Counted from the first letter of the stretch, positions 9,194 to 18,429 are shown. The stretch: DNA of 64,000 nt from Methanosphaera sp. BMS (GCF_003268005.1 NZ_CP014213.1:2439501-2503500), one strand, 5' to 3'. A program made the numbers and translations. The notes: generated from the letters alone by a model not told the origin.

Positions 9194-9685
9194 CTACTTT
9201 GTTTCATGACTTAAATCTAATAACTCAAGAAGTACTTCTCTTGTCTTGGATACTGCCAGTGGTATGCTTTTTTCAACGCTGTCTGTCAAACCAATCTCCA
9301 TTTGGCTGGGAATGCTTTCTTTTTGGCATGCTATGATTTTGATGTTTAATTTGTCCTTTAGCTTGTGTAGGGGGTATGTTACGGATATTCCATGAACATC
9401 CATGTAACGGTAATCCTCGGCAACCTCATCAAGCTCAAGTACTTCGATGCATCCGGCTTTCTTATTCAGTTCTGCTATGTCTATTATGATTATGTTTTTC
9501 CATTTGGGTTCTGGTAGTGTGAATATATAATGGGGAGCACTTGTTCCACCATCAATCAGCACGGTATCACCGGGAAATTCTATGTTGTTTTCCTTCATGT
9601 ACTTTATTACTTCCACTCCAAAGCCGTCATCACCATATAGGATATTTCCACATCCCACTATTAGATTTTCATGATTGTATGACAT
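9194..9685 (-). CDS. frhD: F420-reducing hydrogenase maturation protease
   Basis: FrhD belongs to the HyaD/HycI endopeptidases that cut the C-terminal tail from the nickel-loaded large subunit, here FrhA. The 163-residue sequence begins with the family signature VGCGNILYGDDGFGVEVIKYM (residues about 9-29), where Glu and Asp contact nickel, and continues with DGGTSAPHYIFTL and IIIDIAELNKKAG. A histidine in MDVHGISVTYPL fits the third metal ligand. The gene sits 11 bp behind frhA and 74 bp before frhG in the same operon. A GGGATT site precedes the ATG. Confidence 0.93.
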   Translation of the reverse strand: MSYNHENLIVGCGNILYGDDGFGVEVIKYMKENNIEFPGDTVLIDGGTSAPHYIFTLPEPKWKNIIIIDIAELNKKAGCIEVLELDEVAEDYRYMDVHGISVTYPLHKLKDKLNIKIIACQKESIPSQMEIGLTDSVEKSIPLAVSKTREVLLELLDLSHETK

Positions 9686-9696
9686 TTTAATCCCTT

Positions 9697-10917
9697 TTAT
9701 AGTTGAACAAATTTGTCCTCCAATACCTCTTTTGTCTGTTCATCCTTTACGGTCATATGGGTAGCACAGGATAGGCATGGATCATATGCCCTTATGACGT
9801 GCGGTGCATATTCATGATGGAAGCCCTCCGTTGCTATTCCCATTGTAGGTATGTTCCATGTTGTCGGAACAATTGCCCTGTAGTCTGTTATGTATCCTTC
9901 AGGGGATATTTTCACTGTATGGATATTTGTTCCACGTGGTCCTTCTATTACTCCCACTCCCAGTTTGTCCGTACCTTCAATCGTGTATTTTGCAATTGTC
10001 TGGGCTGACGGATCCACTTTGTCTATAAGTTCTATGATTCTATTGGCTGATGTTATCATCTCGTTGGCTCGTGCTATGTGTTGTGCTTTAACTCCTTTTT
10101 CCTTATAGTTACGGAATTTATTGGCTCTTGCACGCGGACCTGTTTCCACGACGTTTCCTTTGTAAAGGGGTATCTGTGAACATGCACGCTGGCCTATGCT
10201 TTCTTCATCATACCAGCTTGTCGGCATTATCTCTTCCACTTCATGCATCGATAGGTTTGATGAAGAGCCATAAGTGTTGCTGGTTGCAAATACAGGTTGT
10301 GTGTGTACTCCAAGGTTATCAGGGAAGTCTTTGTCCTGTACCAGTCCTATTATCTGTTCAACATGTTCCTCCAATAGGGGTAGTATTCCCTTCATTCTTG
10401 TTTTTATCTTGTTTATTGAGTTTCTGGTTAGGTTGTGTGCCATTCCACCTATTCTTATGTCTGATGGATGGATACCTTCTCCGCCTACAACGTCTTCAAT
10501 GTATTGTGCGGTCTTTCTTATTTTTGAAACATTTCTAACTACGCTGTCATAGTCGTCCGGACTAACAAAGTCTGGTGCTATCAGGAACTGATGTATTGCA
10601 TGACTATTTATCATATGTGCCTCAAGACATATCTCCCTTAATATACGTCCGACCTTAGGCACATCTATTTTCAATGAATCATCAATGGCTTCGACCGATG
10701 CCAGTGTATGCGTAACAGGACATACTCCACAAATTCTCTGAACTATTACCGGTGCTGATTCAGGTCTTCTGCCTATGACCATCTTTTCAATTCCACGTAC
10801 TGGTGTTATACTGAAATATCTTCCTGTTGTAACTATTCCATCCTCATCAACTTCCATTGATAATTCTGCATGTCCCTCTTGACGACTCGTAGGGGAGATT
10901 ACTACAGTTTCGCTCAT
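9697..10917 (-). CDS. frhA: coenzyme F420-reducing hydrogenase, alpha (NiFe) subunit
   Basis: The catalytic subunit that splits H2 at a NiFe centre. The 406-residue protein has the L1 motif RICGVCPVTH with C63 and C66, and the L2 motif DPCLSCATH near residues 379-387. Nineteen residues follow the final His and should be removed by FrhD. Both L2 metal ligands are ordinary cysteines, not selenocysteine. I choose the ATG at 10917 because AGGTGA lies at the right distance; the GTG at 10926 overlaps that site. It opens the operon frhA-frhD-frhG-frhB. Confidence 0.96.
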   Translation of the reverse strand: MSETVVISPTSRQEGHAELSMEVDEDGIVTTGRYFSITPVRGIEKMVIGRRPESAPVIVQRICGVCPVTHTLASVEAIDDSLKIDVPKVGRILREICLEAHMINSHAIHQFLIAPDFVSPDDYDSVVRNVSKIRKTAQYIEDVVGGEGIHPSDIRIGGMAHNLTRNSINKIKTRMKGILPLLEEHVEQIIGLVQDKDFPDNLGVHTQPVFATSNTYGSSSNLSMHEVEEIMPTSWYDEESIGQRACSQIPLYKGNVVETGPRARANKFRNYKEKGVKAQHIARANEMITSANRIIELIDKVDPSAQTIAKYTIEGTDKLGVGVIEGPRGTNIHTVKISPEGYITDYRAIVPTTWNIPTMGIATEGFHHEYAPHVIRAYDPCLSCATHMTVKDEQTKEVLEDKFVQL

Positions 10918-11336
10918 ATTAATCACCTATTGATTTTTATTTTCATTTAAAAAATAATTGTTGATTACACTTATTTTTTTTAATAGTATTGTCTTATTCT
11001 ATTAAAATATATATTTATATAATTCATTTTTGTTTCTCATGAATTATATATGTTTTTTTATTAATTATTTTAATGGTTATTGAATTTTTTTTATTATTTT
11101 CGGATATTCTTATGATGTTTTTGGTGTTTTTTCCCGATTTTTTGCTTTCTTTCCAGATATCATCCGGTTATGATAAAGGAAGTTTATTTCCTTTAGTATA
11201 CTTCCGACTCACTTGCTAGTATCTGACAAATAGTATTATTGGGAAAATATTTTTATTTTTTTCCAACGTTGACTAAATATAATTGGAGGTAATGTTCAAT
11301 AGTAGGGGGTGGCAACATTAATGATATACTAGGTGA
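10918..11336. other. leader and promoter region upstream of frhA, plus a hairpin
   Basis: No gene is supported here. The minus strand before frhA has an AT-rich TATA-like stretch near 10985-11025. At 11175-11194 the plus strand holds a perfect 7-bp stem, AAAGGAA and TTCCTTT, with a 6-base loop. An 86-codon minus-strand frame at 11253-11513 looks like chance: it is rich in Pro, His and Phe and overlaps the plus-strand remnant at 11337. Confidence 0.4.
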
Positions 11337-11574
11337 AAAGCTATTGAGGAAATCCAAAGGGAAACGATAAAGCAAAACAATTGGAACCCTGAAGTTGGGG
11401 ATAAAATGGGGAACATTATTGTCCCTAACCAAATCAGAGGGAAACTTTTTAATAAATATATATGATGTTGACAAATGAAAACAAAAAGGGTAAAGGTATT
11501 CGGATGCAGGCACCTTGATGAACTGATGGATGAAGTGGAAATAGGTGATTATATACGAATAACCTACAATTGAC
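11337..11574 (+). pseudogene. broken copy of the small protein gene at 11635
   Basis: One frame (codons in phase from 11337) reads KAIEEIQRETIKQNNWNPEV, then a Gly-rich segment with NIIVPNQIRGKLFNKYI, two TGA stops at 11463 and 11469, and then KVFGCRHLDELMDEVEIGDY and IRITYN up to a TGA at 11572. The blocks W-P-G, G-IV, RGK-Y, V-L-D-VE-D-I-Y follow in the same order in the intact gene directly downstream. This is best explained as a tandem sister copy that has decayed through stop codons. The start codon is lost or unclear. Confidence 0.5.
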
Positions 11575-11634
11575 TTAAAAAAACAAACAATGGATATAAT
11601 ATGAAAATATTCAATATAGAAAGGAGGATAAACG

Positions 11635-11901
11635 ATGAAGAATAAGGAAGAATTTTGGAAACCCTTGGAAAATGAATCAATAGGGGGAGTACTTGTTGAA
11701 GTAAATGAAAATGCAGGAAAATATGATGATACTCTCTATAAGATAAGAAGTGATGATAAGACATATTGCGTATGGGAAAGCGTCGAACTGAAGGTACTGT
11801 TTGATAATGTGGAGGTGGATGACAGAATCTATCTGAAGTATGTGGGAATAACAAAAAGTGGTGAGTATTACAAGAAGATATACGAATTGGAAATATTGTG
11901 A
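11635..11901 (+). CDS. small OB-like protein of mobile-element type
   Basis: An 88-residue protein starting at an ATG after GAAAGGAGGATAAACG, a strong ribosome site. The sequence pattern FWKPLENESIGGVLVEV, then GKYDDTLYKIRSDDKTYCVW and VEVDDRIYLKYVG, suggests an all-beta OB-type fold. Proteins of this appearance occur in archaeal viruses and plasmids and in accessory regions, where a nucleic-acid binding role is often guessed; that is inference. The left neighbour is a decayed copy of the same gene and the right neighbour another broken small gene, so this looks like the remains of an integrated element. Confidence 0.5.
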   Translation: MKNKEEFWKPLENESIGGVLVEVNENAGKYDDTLYKIRSDDKTYCVWESVELKVLFDNVEVDDRIYLKYVGITKSGEYYKKIYELEIL

Positions 11902-11957
11902 GTTAAATGGATGCTTGCATAATCTGAAAACAAAGAGGATATAATTATATATAAAAT

Positions 11958-12181
11958 ATGATAGAGCAAATCAACAAACAACTGCAAAAACATAATAATG
12001 TACTGCTTTACAATGAAGATTTGTATAGGTACTACAAAAAACATGAAAATAACCTGAAGGATATCTATATCTCAACACCTAAAAAATGAAAAACGGCATT
12101 TGAAGCTATGCTAAAAAAGTGGATAGAAAAGCCATAGTAAAAAACAAGACCATAAACAAACTCATAGAGCAGATAAAATGA
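11958..12181 (+). pseudogene. broken small gene
   Basis: An ATG at 11958 opens MIEQINKQLQKHNNVLLYNE and continues to a TGA at 12087. After the stop the frame continues with KTAFEAMLKK, and a shift of frame then gives VDRKAIVKNKTINKLIEQIK before TGA at 12179. The pieces have a consistent basic, helical character and together would make a protein of about 74 residues. No family is recognised. It follows the OB-like gene and shares its decayed surroundings. Confidence 0.35.
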
Positions 12182-12345
12182 AAAATTCCCATTACATTAC
12201 AATAGATGCTGAAAAACTGTAGAAATAGGAATATCGCAACAAAAACAGAAAATGACACAACAACTAGCATAATGGATTTTACTGCCAGATAGTTTAAAAG
12301 TAGGCTTTAAAAAAATAAAAGGAGGTTATGTGTAAGAATAAAAGA

Positions 12346-12380
12346 GGAATGTTTGATTATTCCTATTTTTTATCTTTTTT
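12346..12380. terminator. hairpin with T run between small-gene remnants and the glmU-like gene
   Basis: GGAAT at 12346 and ATTCC at 12358 form a short stem followed by TATTTTTTATCTTTTTTTTT on the plus strand. It overlaps the end of the minus-strand gene, so it would serve plus-strand transcripts. An orphan AAGGAGG at about 12319-12325 before an ATG has no convincing gene behind it. Confidence 0.3.
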
Positions 12381-13659
12381 TTTCAAATTTTTCAACAGAG
12401 ACCTCTGCAGTTGATGTGACTGTGGATTTGCATGGAACATCATGGTAAATCACACATCCTGCATTAATGTATGAGCCATTACCTATTTTAACACCTGGAT
12501 TTACGCTGGTGTTAATTCCTGTTTTTACACCATCACCGAATATTGCTCCTAACTTTCTAAGTCCTGAGTCTACCCTTTCACCTTTAATGATAACTTTCAC
12601 ATTTTTATCATCAAAACGTAGATTGGCTATATTTGTACCGGCTCCAAGGTTACAGTCAACACCAATAACTGAGTCGCCTACATAAGACAGGTGATTAACA
12701 TTTGTATTGTCCATGATTATGCTGTTTTTAATCTCCACGGCATTGCCCACATTAACATTGTTGCATAGGCATGTGTATGGTCTAATGTAAGTATTTGGTC
12801 CCACATCACAGTTATCTCCAATGAATACGGGACCCTGAATGTAACAACCGGAGCGTATTATACTATTTTTACCAAGATGTATTGGTCCGTGTATTGTTAC
12901 GTAGTCTTCGATTTCACCTTTAATGTCTTCTTCCATTTTTTCTAAAAAGTCACTGTTGGAACTTAACAATTCCCATGGTCTTCCCACGTCCATCCAATGT
13001 TCATTGGATATTAATCCAAGTATTTCCCATCCTTCATTTAATTCAATGGCAAGTGAATCGGTTATTTCATATTCACCACGTTCGGACAGTTCGGTTTTTC
13101 TAATGGCATCGAATATTTCCGTGCTGAACAGGTATATTCCCGCATTGGCAAGGTTACTTGGTTCTTCACCTTTTGCCGGTTTTTCAACAATCTCTTTAAT
13201 CTTATCATTTTCCATGGATACGATACCATAGTTTGATGGATTGTCCACAGTAATAAGGGTCATTACACTTTTAACATCATTGCTTGTTCTTGTAGCATAT
13301 TTTTCAATTAGGTTTCGGATAAGATCGTAACTTACGATTATGTCTCCATTGAGTACAATAAAGCTTTCATCGATGTATTTTTCCGCACTGGCAATGGCAT
13401 GTGCTGTTCCAAGCTGACCATCCTGGACGGCGTAGTTAATTTTCACGCCAAATTCTGATCCATCACCGAAGTAGTCTTTTATTACTTCCTTCTTATATCC
13501 AACAACTAACGTTATGTCTTTAATTCCAGCATCTCTCAGTGATTCTATATTGTATTGAATTAATGGTTTTCCACCGGTAATAAGCATGGTTTTCGGTCTT
13601 GTAGTGGTTAAAGGACGCATTCTTGTTCCTTCACCTGCTGTAAGTATAATTGCTTTCAT
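12370..13659 (-). CDS. glmU: bifunctional sugar-1-phosphate nucleotidylyltransferase / acetyltransferase (GlmU-like)
   Basis: A 429-residue two-domain protein. The N-terminal nucleotidyltransferase begins MKAIILTAGEGTRMRPLT with the GxGTRM signature, followed by KPLIQYNIESL and the metal-binding VLNGDIIVSYD. From about residue 250 on, hexapeptide repeats of a left-handed beta-helix follow (IHGPIHLGKNSIIRSGC, GPNTYIRPYTCL, GAGTNIANL), typical for an acetyltransferase. Known archaeal relatives make UDP-GlcNAc from GlcN-1-P with CTP or UTP and acetyl-CoA. The ATG at 13659 has AGGTGA at proper spacing; the ATG at 13665 overlaps it. The glmM-like gene lies 200 bp upstream on the same strand and would supply its substrate. 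Confidence 0.88.
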   Translation of the reverse strand: MKAIILTAGEGTRMRPLTTTRPKTMLITGGKPLIQYNIESLRDAGIKDITLVVGYKKEVIKDYFGDGSEFGVKINYAVQDGQLGTAHAIASAEKYIDESFIVLNGDIIVSYDLIRNLIEKYATRTSNDVKSVMTLITVDNPSNYGIVSMENDKIKEIVEKPAKGEEPSNLANAGIYLFSTEIFDAIRKTELSERGEYEITDSLAIELNEGWEILGLISNEHWMDVGRPWELLSSNSDFLEKMEEDIKGEIEDYVTIHGPIHLGKNSIIRSGCYIQGPVFIGDNCDVGPNTYIRPYTCLCNNVNVGNAVEIKNSIIMDNTNVNHLSYVGDSVIGVDCNLGAGTNIANLRFDDKNVKVIIKGERVDSGLRKLGAIFGDGVKTGINTSVNPGVKIGNGSYINAGCVIYHDVPCKSTVTSTAEVSVEKFEKKR

Positions 13660-13857
13660 TAACATTCACCTAAAATTATTATTAATTTTTTTTAATTTAT
13701 TGGTATATAATATGTTTTTCAATCTATTTATTATATTTAGTTTTTTGAATGTCTTAATTAATTTGTTTTGCCCTATGGCATCAATCAATCTAATAAAAAA
13801 AAGGAGTATTTGGGGAGGTAAATCTTGTGGATAATTGTTTTTAAAGCATAATTGATA

Positions 13858-15219
13858 TTATATCAATTTTTTCAAGAAGTTTTGTGATATTTCATTGATT
13901 TTATCGAGATTTTCTTCTGTTCTTGCCTCGGCGGTTATTCTGATGTATGGTTCGGTACCGGATGGTCTTATAAGTACCCAACTGTTATCTTCAAAGCTTA
14001 ACCTTACGCCGTCAATAGCTAAAACTTCTGTTTTTTCATTGAACTCATTTTTAAAGTCACGTTCAACATTTTTCATGACTTCTTCCTTCTTGTCATTATC
14101 ACATGTGATTTTTTCACGTATTGTCGGATAGTTTTCGATGGCGTCCAATTGTTCTGATAGTTTTCCATGTACCTGTATTGCCCTTACAATACGAAGTCCT
14201 GATAATAACCCGTCAGGACACATACAGAAGTCCGGATGAAGCCATGTACCTGATGGTTCACCGCCGAATGTTGCATTGTTTTTTATCATGGTTTCTGCTA
14301 CATGGACATCTCCGACGGGTGTTCTAAGTACATTTCCGCCTATCTTTTCCATTGCAGTGTCAAGACATGCGGATGCATCTACGGTTGTAACTACGGTTCC
14401 ACCAAATTCCAGGGCCATGATGGTAAGTAGTTTATCAAAGTCGGATATGTTACCTTTTTCATCTACTGCTATCATCCTGTCGGCATCACCATCATGTGCA
14501 AGTCCCACATCTGCCTTCAATGCCTTAACAGCCTTCATAAGTTCCTGTAAGTTGGCACTGTTAGGTTCGGGGTTACGTCCTGGGAAGAATCCGTCCGGCT
14601 GTGCGTTCATGGTGATAACATTCATACCTGCCTTACGTAATGCTTCAGGTGATAAGTATGAGCCTGCTCCACTTGCACAGTCAACAATTACCTTAAGTGG
14701 TTTTGACGGATCAATTTCTGATATTTTTACAATATCCTTCACGTATTCGTCCTTGAATGGTGTTATGTCATATTCTTTACCTAATCTGTCCCATCCTGCC
14801 TTATGGAAGTCTTTTTCATAGACCATTTTTTCGATTTGTCTTTCCTGTTCCTGTTTATATGCCAGTCCGTCATTGTTCCATAGTTTTATTCCCGTGTAAG
14901 GTGAAGGATTATGGGAAGCGGTTATCATTATGCCCGCATCTGCCTGTTTTTTGAGGGTGGCGTATCCAACAACAGGGGTTGGCACTACTCCCAATAGCAG
15001 AACATCACAGCCTGACTCCTGTAATCCTGCGGACATGATATTTTCCATTATTTTGCCGGTAGTTCGGGTATCCCTTCCTATGACTACCTTTTTACCTTCT
15101 CCTCCGATGTATTGGGCTAATGCTCTAGCCACATCCAATGCTAATTCGGGTGTAACTTCTTCTTGGTATTTTCCACGTATTCCTGATGTTCCAAATAATC
15201 TTGGTATATCTTTTGTCAT
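13858..15219 (-). CDS. glmM: phosphoglucosamine mutase (phosphohexomutase family)
   Basis: A 453-residue alpha-D-phosphohexomutase that interconverts sugar 6- and 1-phosphates; neighbourhood with a GlmU-like gene favours glucosamine phosphate. It starts RLFGTSGIRGKY, has the phosphoserine loop ITASHNPSPYTGIKLWN with S102, the magnesium loop HDGDADRM, the sugar-binding GGEPSGTWLHPD, and the phosphate-binding RPSGTEPYIRITAEA at the C-terminus. All four expected regions are present and the length is normal. AAGGAG precedes the ATG. A phosphomannomutase role cannot be excluded from sequence alone. Confidence 0.9.
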   Translation of the reverse strand: MTKDIPRLFGTSGIRGKYQEEVTPELALDVARALAQYIGGEGKKVVIGRDTRTTGKIMENIMSAGLQESGCDVLLLGVVPTPVVGYATLKKQADAGIMITASHNPSPYTGIKLWNNDGLAYKQEQERQIEKMVYEKDFHKAGWDRLGKEYDITPFKDEYVKDIVKISEIDPSKPLKVIVDCASGAGSYLSPEALRKAGMNVITMNAQPDGFFPGRNPEPNSANLQELMKAVKALKADVGLAHDGDADRMIAVDEKGNISDFDKLLTIMALEFGGTVVTTVDASACLDTAMEKIGGNVLRTPVGDVHVAETMIKNNATFGGEPSGTWLHPDFCMCPDGLLSGLRIVRAIQVHGKLSEQLDAIENYPTIREKITCDNDKKEEVMKNVERDFKNEFNEKTEVLAIDGVRLSFEDNSWVLIRPSGTEPYIRITAEARTEENLDKINEISQNFLKKLI

Positions 15220-15340
15220 CTATTCAAACTCCTTTTTTTAATGGATGATTCTAATTATATTCATCATTTGCTGCTTGTCATGATATAACTTTAAAAAAAT
15301 AATTGATGGGAGGTTAAGTATTAAAAGATTTTTTCCAATT

Positions 15341-16573
15341 TTATGCTCCAAACTTGCTGATTACATTCATTAGGTCTCTGATGATGTACATTACATCAGT
15401 ACCTCTTATACGGCAAAGTCCACCTTTTGCGGCAGCTCTTTCACCGTACTCTGTAATGTCGTCTACACGTAGGCCGTCTGCTTTGATGAATACAGGTACT
15501 GGATCTCCTGAATGATCCATTACACCTACAGGGGTAGAGTGGTCTGCTGTTACAAAGAGAACTATGTCATCTATTTCATATAATTCTTTCATTATGAGTG
15601 CGTCTACTTTTTCTATAAAGTCTCTTTTATCAAATGCTGCACCATCGTGTCCGCATTCGTCTGCTCCATCCACATTTACCAGCATGAAGTCATAGTTGTC
15701 ATCTTTAGCATATTTGACTATGTAGTCACGTACGCTTTCAAGGTCTGTGTTGATTCCACCTGTGGCTCCAGGAATGTCTACTATGTCCATTCCTGCAATT
15801 TTTGCTATACCTTTTATAATACCGGTTTCTGCTACACATACTCCTTTTAGGCCGTATTTATCTTCAAATGCTTCTACACATGGTACTTCTCCTCCACCTC
15901 TTGGAAGAACAATATTTGCAGGATTTTTACCTTCTTTTATTCTTTCAAGGTTCACAGGGTGTTCTTTAAGCATTTCGTATGATTTTGTTACGAATTTGTT
16001 TACTAATTCCGCAGTATATTTTGCCTCTTCTGAGTCATCTGTTGCTTTAACGCATTTTGGTTTGTTGCCTTCATGTTTTGGATCTGCATCAGTGATTTTA
16101 TCTGATAATCCTTCTCCTCTTAAAACAAGTACTGCTCTGTGTGCATCTGATTCTTTGAATATGATTTCCACATTGTCGTCAAGTTTCATTTCATTGATTG
16201 TTTCGGCTATTTTATCCGTACCGCTACTTATTCTACCTGCACGACGGTCTGTTACTGTCAAATCATCTTCTGCTGTTGCAAAGTTGCATCTGAATGCAAT
16301 GTCTCCAGGTTCTACATCTACATGTATTCCGGCGGCTTCGAATGGGCCACGTCCTGTGTATACTTCGTATGGGTTGTACCCGAGAAGTGTAAGGTGTGCC
16401 GTATCACTTCCCGGCCTTACTCCAGGTCTTATGGTGTCCATAATTCCGGTTATTCCTTCTTCAACCATTTTGTCCATATATATGGTTCTTGCACTTTCTA
16501 ATGGTGTTTTGTTTCCTAATTCTTTAACAGGACGATCTCCCATCCCATCTATTACAAATATAATTCCTTTCAT
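15341..16573 (-). CDS. apgM: 2,3-bisphosphoglycerate-independent phosphoglycerate mutase, archaeal type
   Basis: A 410-residue member of the alkaline phosphatase superfamily that interconverts 3- and 2-phosphoglycerate in gluconeogenesis and glycolysis. The start MKGIIFVIDGMGDRPVKELG carries the first metal Asp; RPGVRPGSDTAHLTLLGYNP holds the catalytic serine region; the C-terminal metal motifs are VNVDGADECGHDGA and VTADHSTPVGVMDHSGD. The length fits the ApgM type rather than the larger bacterial iPGM. The gene ends 120 bp before glmM and begins five bases after the DUF92 gene stop, so the two are probably co-transcribed. Confidence 0.93.
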   Translation of the reverse strand: MKGIIFVIDGMGDRPVKELGNKTPLESARTIYMDKMVEEGITGIMDTIRPGVRPGSDTAHLTLLGYNPYEVYTGRGPFEAAGIHVDVEPGDIAFRCNFATAEDDLTVTDRRAGRISSGTDKIAETINEMKLDDNVEIIFKESDAHRAVLVLRGEGLSDKITDADPKHEGNKPKCVKATDDSEEAKYTAELVNKFVTKSYEMLKEHPVNLERIKEGKNPANIVLPRGGGEVPCVEAFEDKYGLKGVCVAETGIIKGIAKIAGMDIVDIPGATGGINTDLESVRDYIVKYAKDDNYDFMLVNVDGADECGHDGAAFDKRDFIEKVDALIMKELYEIDDIVLFVTADHSTPVGVMDHSGDPVPVFIKADGLRVDDITEYGERAAAKGGLCRIRGTDVMYIIRDLMNVISKFGA

Positions 16574-16578
16574 TTTTT

Positions 16579-17256
16579 TTATACTCCAATTGTTGTTAAG
16601 ATGATACCAACTAATGCTCCAATTATTGTGGCAGTTAAATTAACGTGTTCATTGTTGAAAAGTCCATTACGTTCTAGTGTTGCTCCTAAAAGACTATCTG
16701 CAAAGCATCCGATCATACCGGCAAATAATGCTATTGCGATACTGTGGGTAACGTCTGGGGATACATTTACAATAAACGCTGAAACTCCTATTATTAAAGC
16801 TCCAATCAATCCTGCTACAGTTCCAAGAACGGATATTCCTCCATCTGTTCCAGGTTTTACTTTTTCTTGGCTTGTAATTAATATGGGTTTACTTAATACT
16901 CCTATTTCACTTGCCATGGTATCTGCAGTTGCCGTGGCTATTGATCCAATAAATCCACCATAATTTCCGAGTATTGCCATTACTACTGGCACAATTCCAT
17001 TGGAAATAACATTTTTTATGGTACGTTTTTCATGGGTTAAGCCTATGCGTTTTTTATAGTCTGACTTAAATTTGGTAAATACAGTACCTAACAGTAGAAA
17101 TAGTAATAGTATTGCTAACCAGTTAATACCTCTGGTTATAATAATAAATATTCCAATAATTGTAACAAAAGATGAGCCCAGTAAATCAAGTGCACCACTA
17201 TAGTATACTATGATTCCAAGTATTACACAAATTATAAGGAATATTAATTGTATCAT
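16579..17256 (-). CDS. DUF92 family membrane protein
   Basis: A 225-residue integral membrane protein with about six hydrophobic segments (first IQLIFLIICVILGIIVYYSG). The conserved DUF92 features are visible: GNYGGFIGSIATATADTMASEIG, KPGTDGGISVLGTVAGLIGA and a final GCFADSLLGATLERNG. Related proteins in plants and bacteria include phytyl-phosphate and polyprenol-phosphate kinases (VTE6-like), and a CTP-dependent lipid kinase role in archaeal lipid recycling is possible but inferred. It directly precedes apgM with a five-base gap. Confidence 0.85.
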   Translation of the reverse strand: MIQLIFLIICVILGIIVYYSGALDLLGSSFVTIIGIFIIITRGINWLAILLLFLLLGTVFTKFKSDYKKRIGLTHEKRTIKNVISNGIVPVVMAILGNYGGFIGSIATATADTMASEIGVLSKPILITSQEKVKPGTDGGISVLGTVAGLIGALIIGVSAFIVNVSPDVTHSIAIALFAGMIGCFADSLLGATLERNGLFNNEHVNLTATIIGALVGIILTTIGV

Positions 17257-17395
17257 ATTATAATATTTTGTGTTTTATTAATTATATATTTTAATAACAT
17301 TTTATGTAAAAAATATTTCTAAAAAAATAAAAAATAATTTAAGGGGGTTAGGATATATTTGATATTTCGCATTATATCGTAGTATTATACTAAAT

Positions 17396-17968
17396 TTATA
17401 ATACTTTTGTTTTGATTGTTTCCACTTTTTTGAGTGGGTAAATTTTCTTAGCTTCATGGTAGATGTTGGAAGCGAATTTACCTGTGATGATTTCGTTTAC
17501 CAGTTCATCAAGAGTTTTTTCTGCAGCACTTTCTAAAATCATGTTTTGCATGGTTTCTCTGATGTATCTTTGTTGTGAAGCTTTTGCTCTTTTTACAGTA
17601 ATTGCTAACATGTGTACATTGAGTTTTTTGCCGTCTTTTGTAGTTGCATCAGTTATTGTGTCTATACGACTGGTTCCGCGTCTGATCATACTACGTACGT
17701 AATCTGTTGTTACTTTGTGTCCTTTAAATACTGTGTGGGCTACTTCTCCACTTACATGGTCGACTTCAAAGAATAGTTTAACGTATTGTCTGCTGAAGTC
17801 ACCTGTAATTTCACGCATTGATGTTTCTATTTTACGACCTACTAACATATCCGGTTCTTTTGCAGGACTTGTTCCAAGACTTGCTTCCTTGAATTCTTCA
17901 GGTGCTAATACTTCATACCATACTTTTTCTTTCCATGTGTCACGTACTCGTCTTCTTGCTTTTGCCAT
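17396..17968 (-). CDS. rps3ae: 30S ribosomal protein S3Ae (eS1)
   Basis: A 190-residue ribosomal protein of the small subunit found in archaea and eukaryotes. The beginning MAKARRRVRDTWKEKVWYEV is basic, and the middle has the conserved ISREI-like region REITGDFSRQYVKLFFEV and GHKVTTDYVRSMIRRGTSRID. A GGAGAG site precedes the ATG. The gene stands alone, with a long leader of its own, and the leader contains a hairpin noted separately. Confidence 0.95.
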   Translation of the reverse strand: MAKARRRVRDTWKEKVWYEVLAPEEFKEASLGTSPAKEPDMLVGRKIETSMREITGDFSRQYVKLFFEVDHVSGEVAHTVFKGHKVTTDYVRSMIRRGTSRIDTITDATTKDGKKLNVHMLAITVKRAKASQQRYIRETMQNMILESAAEKTLDELVNEIITGKFASNIYHEAKKIYPLKKVETIKTKVL

Positions 17969-18429
17969 TATATCATACTCTCCTATTGTTTTAATTAATT
18001 TATTTTATTAGTTTTATGCAAAATTTTTTACAGCATACTGTCTAGTCCATGCTGTTTTCATATGTTTTGTAACAATTTGTCACGTTTTAAAATGTTTTAG
18101 TAAAAATAAGATTCTATCTATCTTATGCTTTTTAATTTACTATTAGTTTTTATAGTTAAAAATTATTTCAAGTCTATTAAGGTTGAAAAGATCCGTCAGG
18201 TTTATAATAAATAAGACACTCGTCTTTTATAGGGAATTTAGATACTCATGACTTTTGTCATATTCCTCTACAATAATATTTCAGCTATTATAAATTATTA
18301 TAAGCCTAGTCTATATTCTATTATTATATTATATTTTAAGTATAATATAAATGTGTTGTTTTATTATTGTGTGGATTGGAATTTATTGAAAATTAGTTTG
18401 AAAAAGTTGGAGAGTATAGATATTTCAAT
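17969..18429. other. S3Ae leader and intergenic region
   Basis: About 460 bp without a supported gene; a 61-codon plus-strand frame at 18248-18433 is Ile/Tyr rich and looks like chance. At 18031-18054 CAGCAT and ATGCTG form a stem with a 12-base loop in the S3Ae leader. Near 18068-18083 an imperfect palindrome GTGACAAATTGTTAC-like sequence lies on the minus strand's upstream side. Confidence 0.4.
18211..18236 (-). terminator. possible terminator hairpin
   Basis: AAGAC at 18213 and GTCTT at 18222 form a stem with loop ACTC; on the minus strand it is followed by ATTTATTATAAA. It lies 190 bp behind the stop of the gene at 18430, so the match to that gene is loose. Confidence 0.25.

Noticed and set aside
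10128-10538. 136-codon plus-strand frame inside frhA
   Set aside because: It lies fully opposite the well-supported frhA gene, is rich in Cys, Leu and Phe, and has no family likeness.
11253-11513. 86-codon minus-strand frame upstream of frhA
   Set aside because: Overlaps the plus-strand gene remnant and has a composition typical of non-coding complement.
14276-14821. 181-codon plus-strand frame opposite glmM
   Set aside because: Shadow of the intact phosphohexomutase gene; no conserved motifs.
15747-16604. 285-codon plus-strand frame opposite apgM
   Set aside because: Shadow of apgM: Ser/Pro/Thr-rich with no recognisable domain and no ribosome site.
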